A DNA stretch of 64,000 bases from Echinarachnius parma (taxonomy: Eukaryota; Echinodermata; Echinoidea; Clypeasteroida; Echinarachniidae). A model generated the notes under the pieces. It was given only the letters and a program-made list of their open reading frames with translations. It ran no database searches and was not told the DNA's origin. The stretch is taken from NCBI GenBank assembly GCA_037951105.1, contig JBAMJV010001335.1, positions 103,924 to 167,923 of the forward strand, in the 5' to 3' direction. A program made the translations under genes and the position numbers. Shown here one piece after another: positions 63,801 to 64,000 of the stretch (position 1 is the first letter of the stretch; the number at the start of each line of letters is the position of its first letter).

Positions 63801-64000
63801 AAACTGTTCCTATAGTTATTTAGTAGGACTGGAATTAACTGGTCTAGGTTGTGTACATATGGTATCTCACCTTTAGACTCTCGCCATAGACGTAGGCCTG
63901 GGCTATGAGGGGGCTACGCGTCAGGACCAGTGTTATCATCGCTGGTGCAACATACTCTCCCTGAGAGTTCTTTCTTACTATTAAACTGTTCCTATTAGTA
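60671..64000 (-). CDS. ACSL: Long-chain acyl-CoA synthetase, C-terminal four exons (partial, 5' end outside)
   Basis: Exons at 63871-63960, 63303-63407, 62553-62624 and 60671-60808, all phase 0, code the last 134 residues. ACSL enzymes activate long-chain fatty acids to acyl-CoA with ATP at ER or mitochondrial membranes (family knowledge). Seen: GEYVAP, AQAYVYGESLK, the SFNIALLVPEEEAL strand, the GFEKVRGFVLLPELFSIENG segment and LLTPTMKNKR, whose Lys after PTM is the conserved A10-type lysine of adenylate-forming enzymes. The end matches ACSL1/5/6 more than ACSL3/4 (inference from recalled family sequence). GEYVAPAMITLVLTRS departs from the usual KIENIY segment. Partial copies of two exons lie beside the gene. 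Confidence 0.93.
61615..61796 (+). mobile_element. TTAA-family MITE, copy 9, internally deleted, in an ACSL intron
   Basis: Starts GGACTTAGTAACATTGTC and ends GTTACTAGATCCCT followed by TTAA. Only 182 bp remain; about half of the full element is missing from its middle. Confidence 0.75.
62553..62624 (-). CDS. ACSL: ACSL exon (TVRDAVNAELE...GFEK)
   Basis: 72 nt between acceptor AATCCAG and donor GTGAGT; twenty-four codons. It codes the helix preceding GFEKV, typical of ACSL C-terminal domains. Confidence 0.9.
63000..63262 (+). repeat. 12-bp minisatellite (TTAGATTCGTG type), about 21 copies
   Basis: Unit GTTAGATTCGTG with ordered variants: GTTATATTCGTG at the left, GTTAGATTCGTG in the middle, GTTAGATTCGCG further right, then GTTATATTCATG at the end. 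It lies in the ACSL intron between the GFEK and CQNK exons. Confidence 0.95.
63303..63407 (-). CDS. ACSL: ACSL exon (SFNIALLVP...CQNK)
   Basis: 105 nt between acceptor TTTGCAG and donor GTACAG; thirty-five codons. Fits the ACSL segment linking the GES motif with the helical ELC region. Confidence 0.9.
63583..63790 (-). pseudogene. Two decayed copies of the ACSL GEYVAP-GESLK exon
   Basis: Copy at 63710-63790 reads SPLIPTAYVYGERLNG then a stop. Copy at 63583-63668 reads VLMRSPIMA, a TAG in place of the Gln codon, then AYVYAESLE. Both keep GGTGAG at the donor position but lack the GEYVAP start. They are tandem, in the intron directly after the true exon. Confidence 0.75.
63871..63960 (-). CDS. 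ACSL: ACSL exon (GEYVAP...GESLK)
   Basis: 90 nt between acceptor CTCTCAG and donor GTGAGA; thirty codons. Two degenerate copies lie downstream at about 63710-63790 and 63583-63668. Confidence 0.9.

Noticed and set aside
1..64000. CRISPR arrays, bacterial operons, tRNA or rRNA genes
   Set aside because: Tandem arrays here have no unique spacers of constant length; the gene structures are spliced and eukaryotic; no tRNA cloverleaf or rRNA sequence was recognised by eye.

Overview
The window looks like nuclear DNA from a marine invertebrate, most likely an echinoderm such as a sea urchin. It is AT-rich and intron-rich, with small exons bounded by GT-AG sites, animal-type gene families, an L1/Tx1-like LINE, and many short DNA-transposon derivatives, minisatellites and poly-G tracts. 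The species assignment is inference; the sequence alone cannot fix it. More than 90% of the window is non-coding repeat-rich DNA.

Three genes can be reconstructed by joining exons whose splice sites and reading phases agree. (1) On the minus strand, from 48991 down to 179, a five-exon, 48.8-kb gene encodes a predicted 692-aa protein: signal peptide, Frizzled-type cysteine-rich domain with all ten cysteines, Gly-rich linker, one transmembrane helix and a tail of about 380 residues with proline-rich, basic and PDZ-ligand-like motifs. It is not a seven-pass Frizzled and not a kinase, so it looks like a single-pass CRD receptor or co-receptor. (2) On the plus strand, 52296-56285, a three-exon gene encodes a 545-aa protein I do not recognise. 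A 25-base first coding exon lies about 200 bp downstream of an NRF1-like site and a CRE palindrome. (3) On the minus strand, from the right edge to 60671, the last four coding exons of a long-chain acyl-CoA synthetase (ACSL1/5/6 type) enter the window. Genes 1 and 2 are head-to-head about 3 kb apart; genes 2 and 3 are convergent.

The introns carry most of the structure. The last intron of gene 1 holds a nearly intact LINE (5.57-10.5 kb; one frame with two in-frame TAA stops). A TTAA-flanked MITE family is present in nine copies, and at least three other TTAA-flanked families occur, one with an apparent empty site preserved in a neighbouring repeat. hAT-like and Tc1/mariner-like non-autonomous elements with recognisable target duplications, several long hairpins, and tandem arrays (156 bp, 110 bp, 21 bp, 12 bp and degenerate 150-220 bp units) fill much of the rest.

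The least expected pattern is repeated local duplication of exon edges: exons 4 and 5 of the Frizzled-CRD gene and two exons of the ACSL gene each have decayed partial copies with splice signals lying within a few hundred bases.
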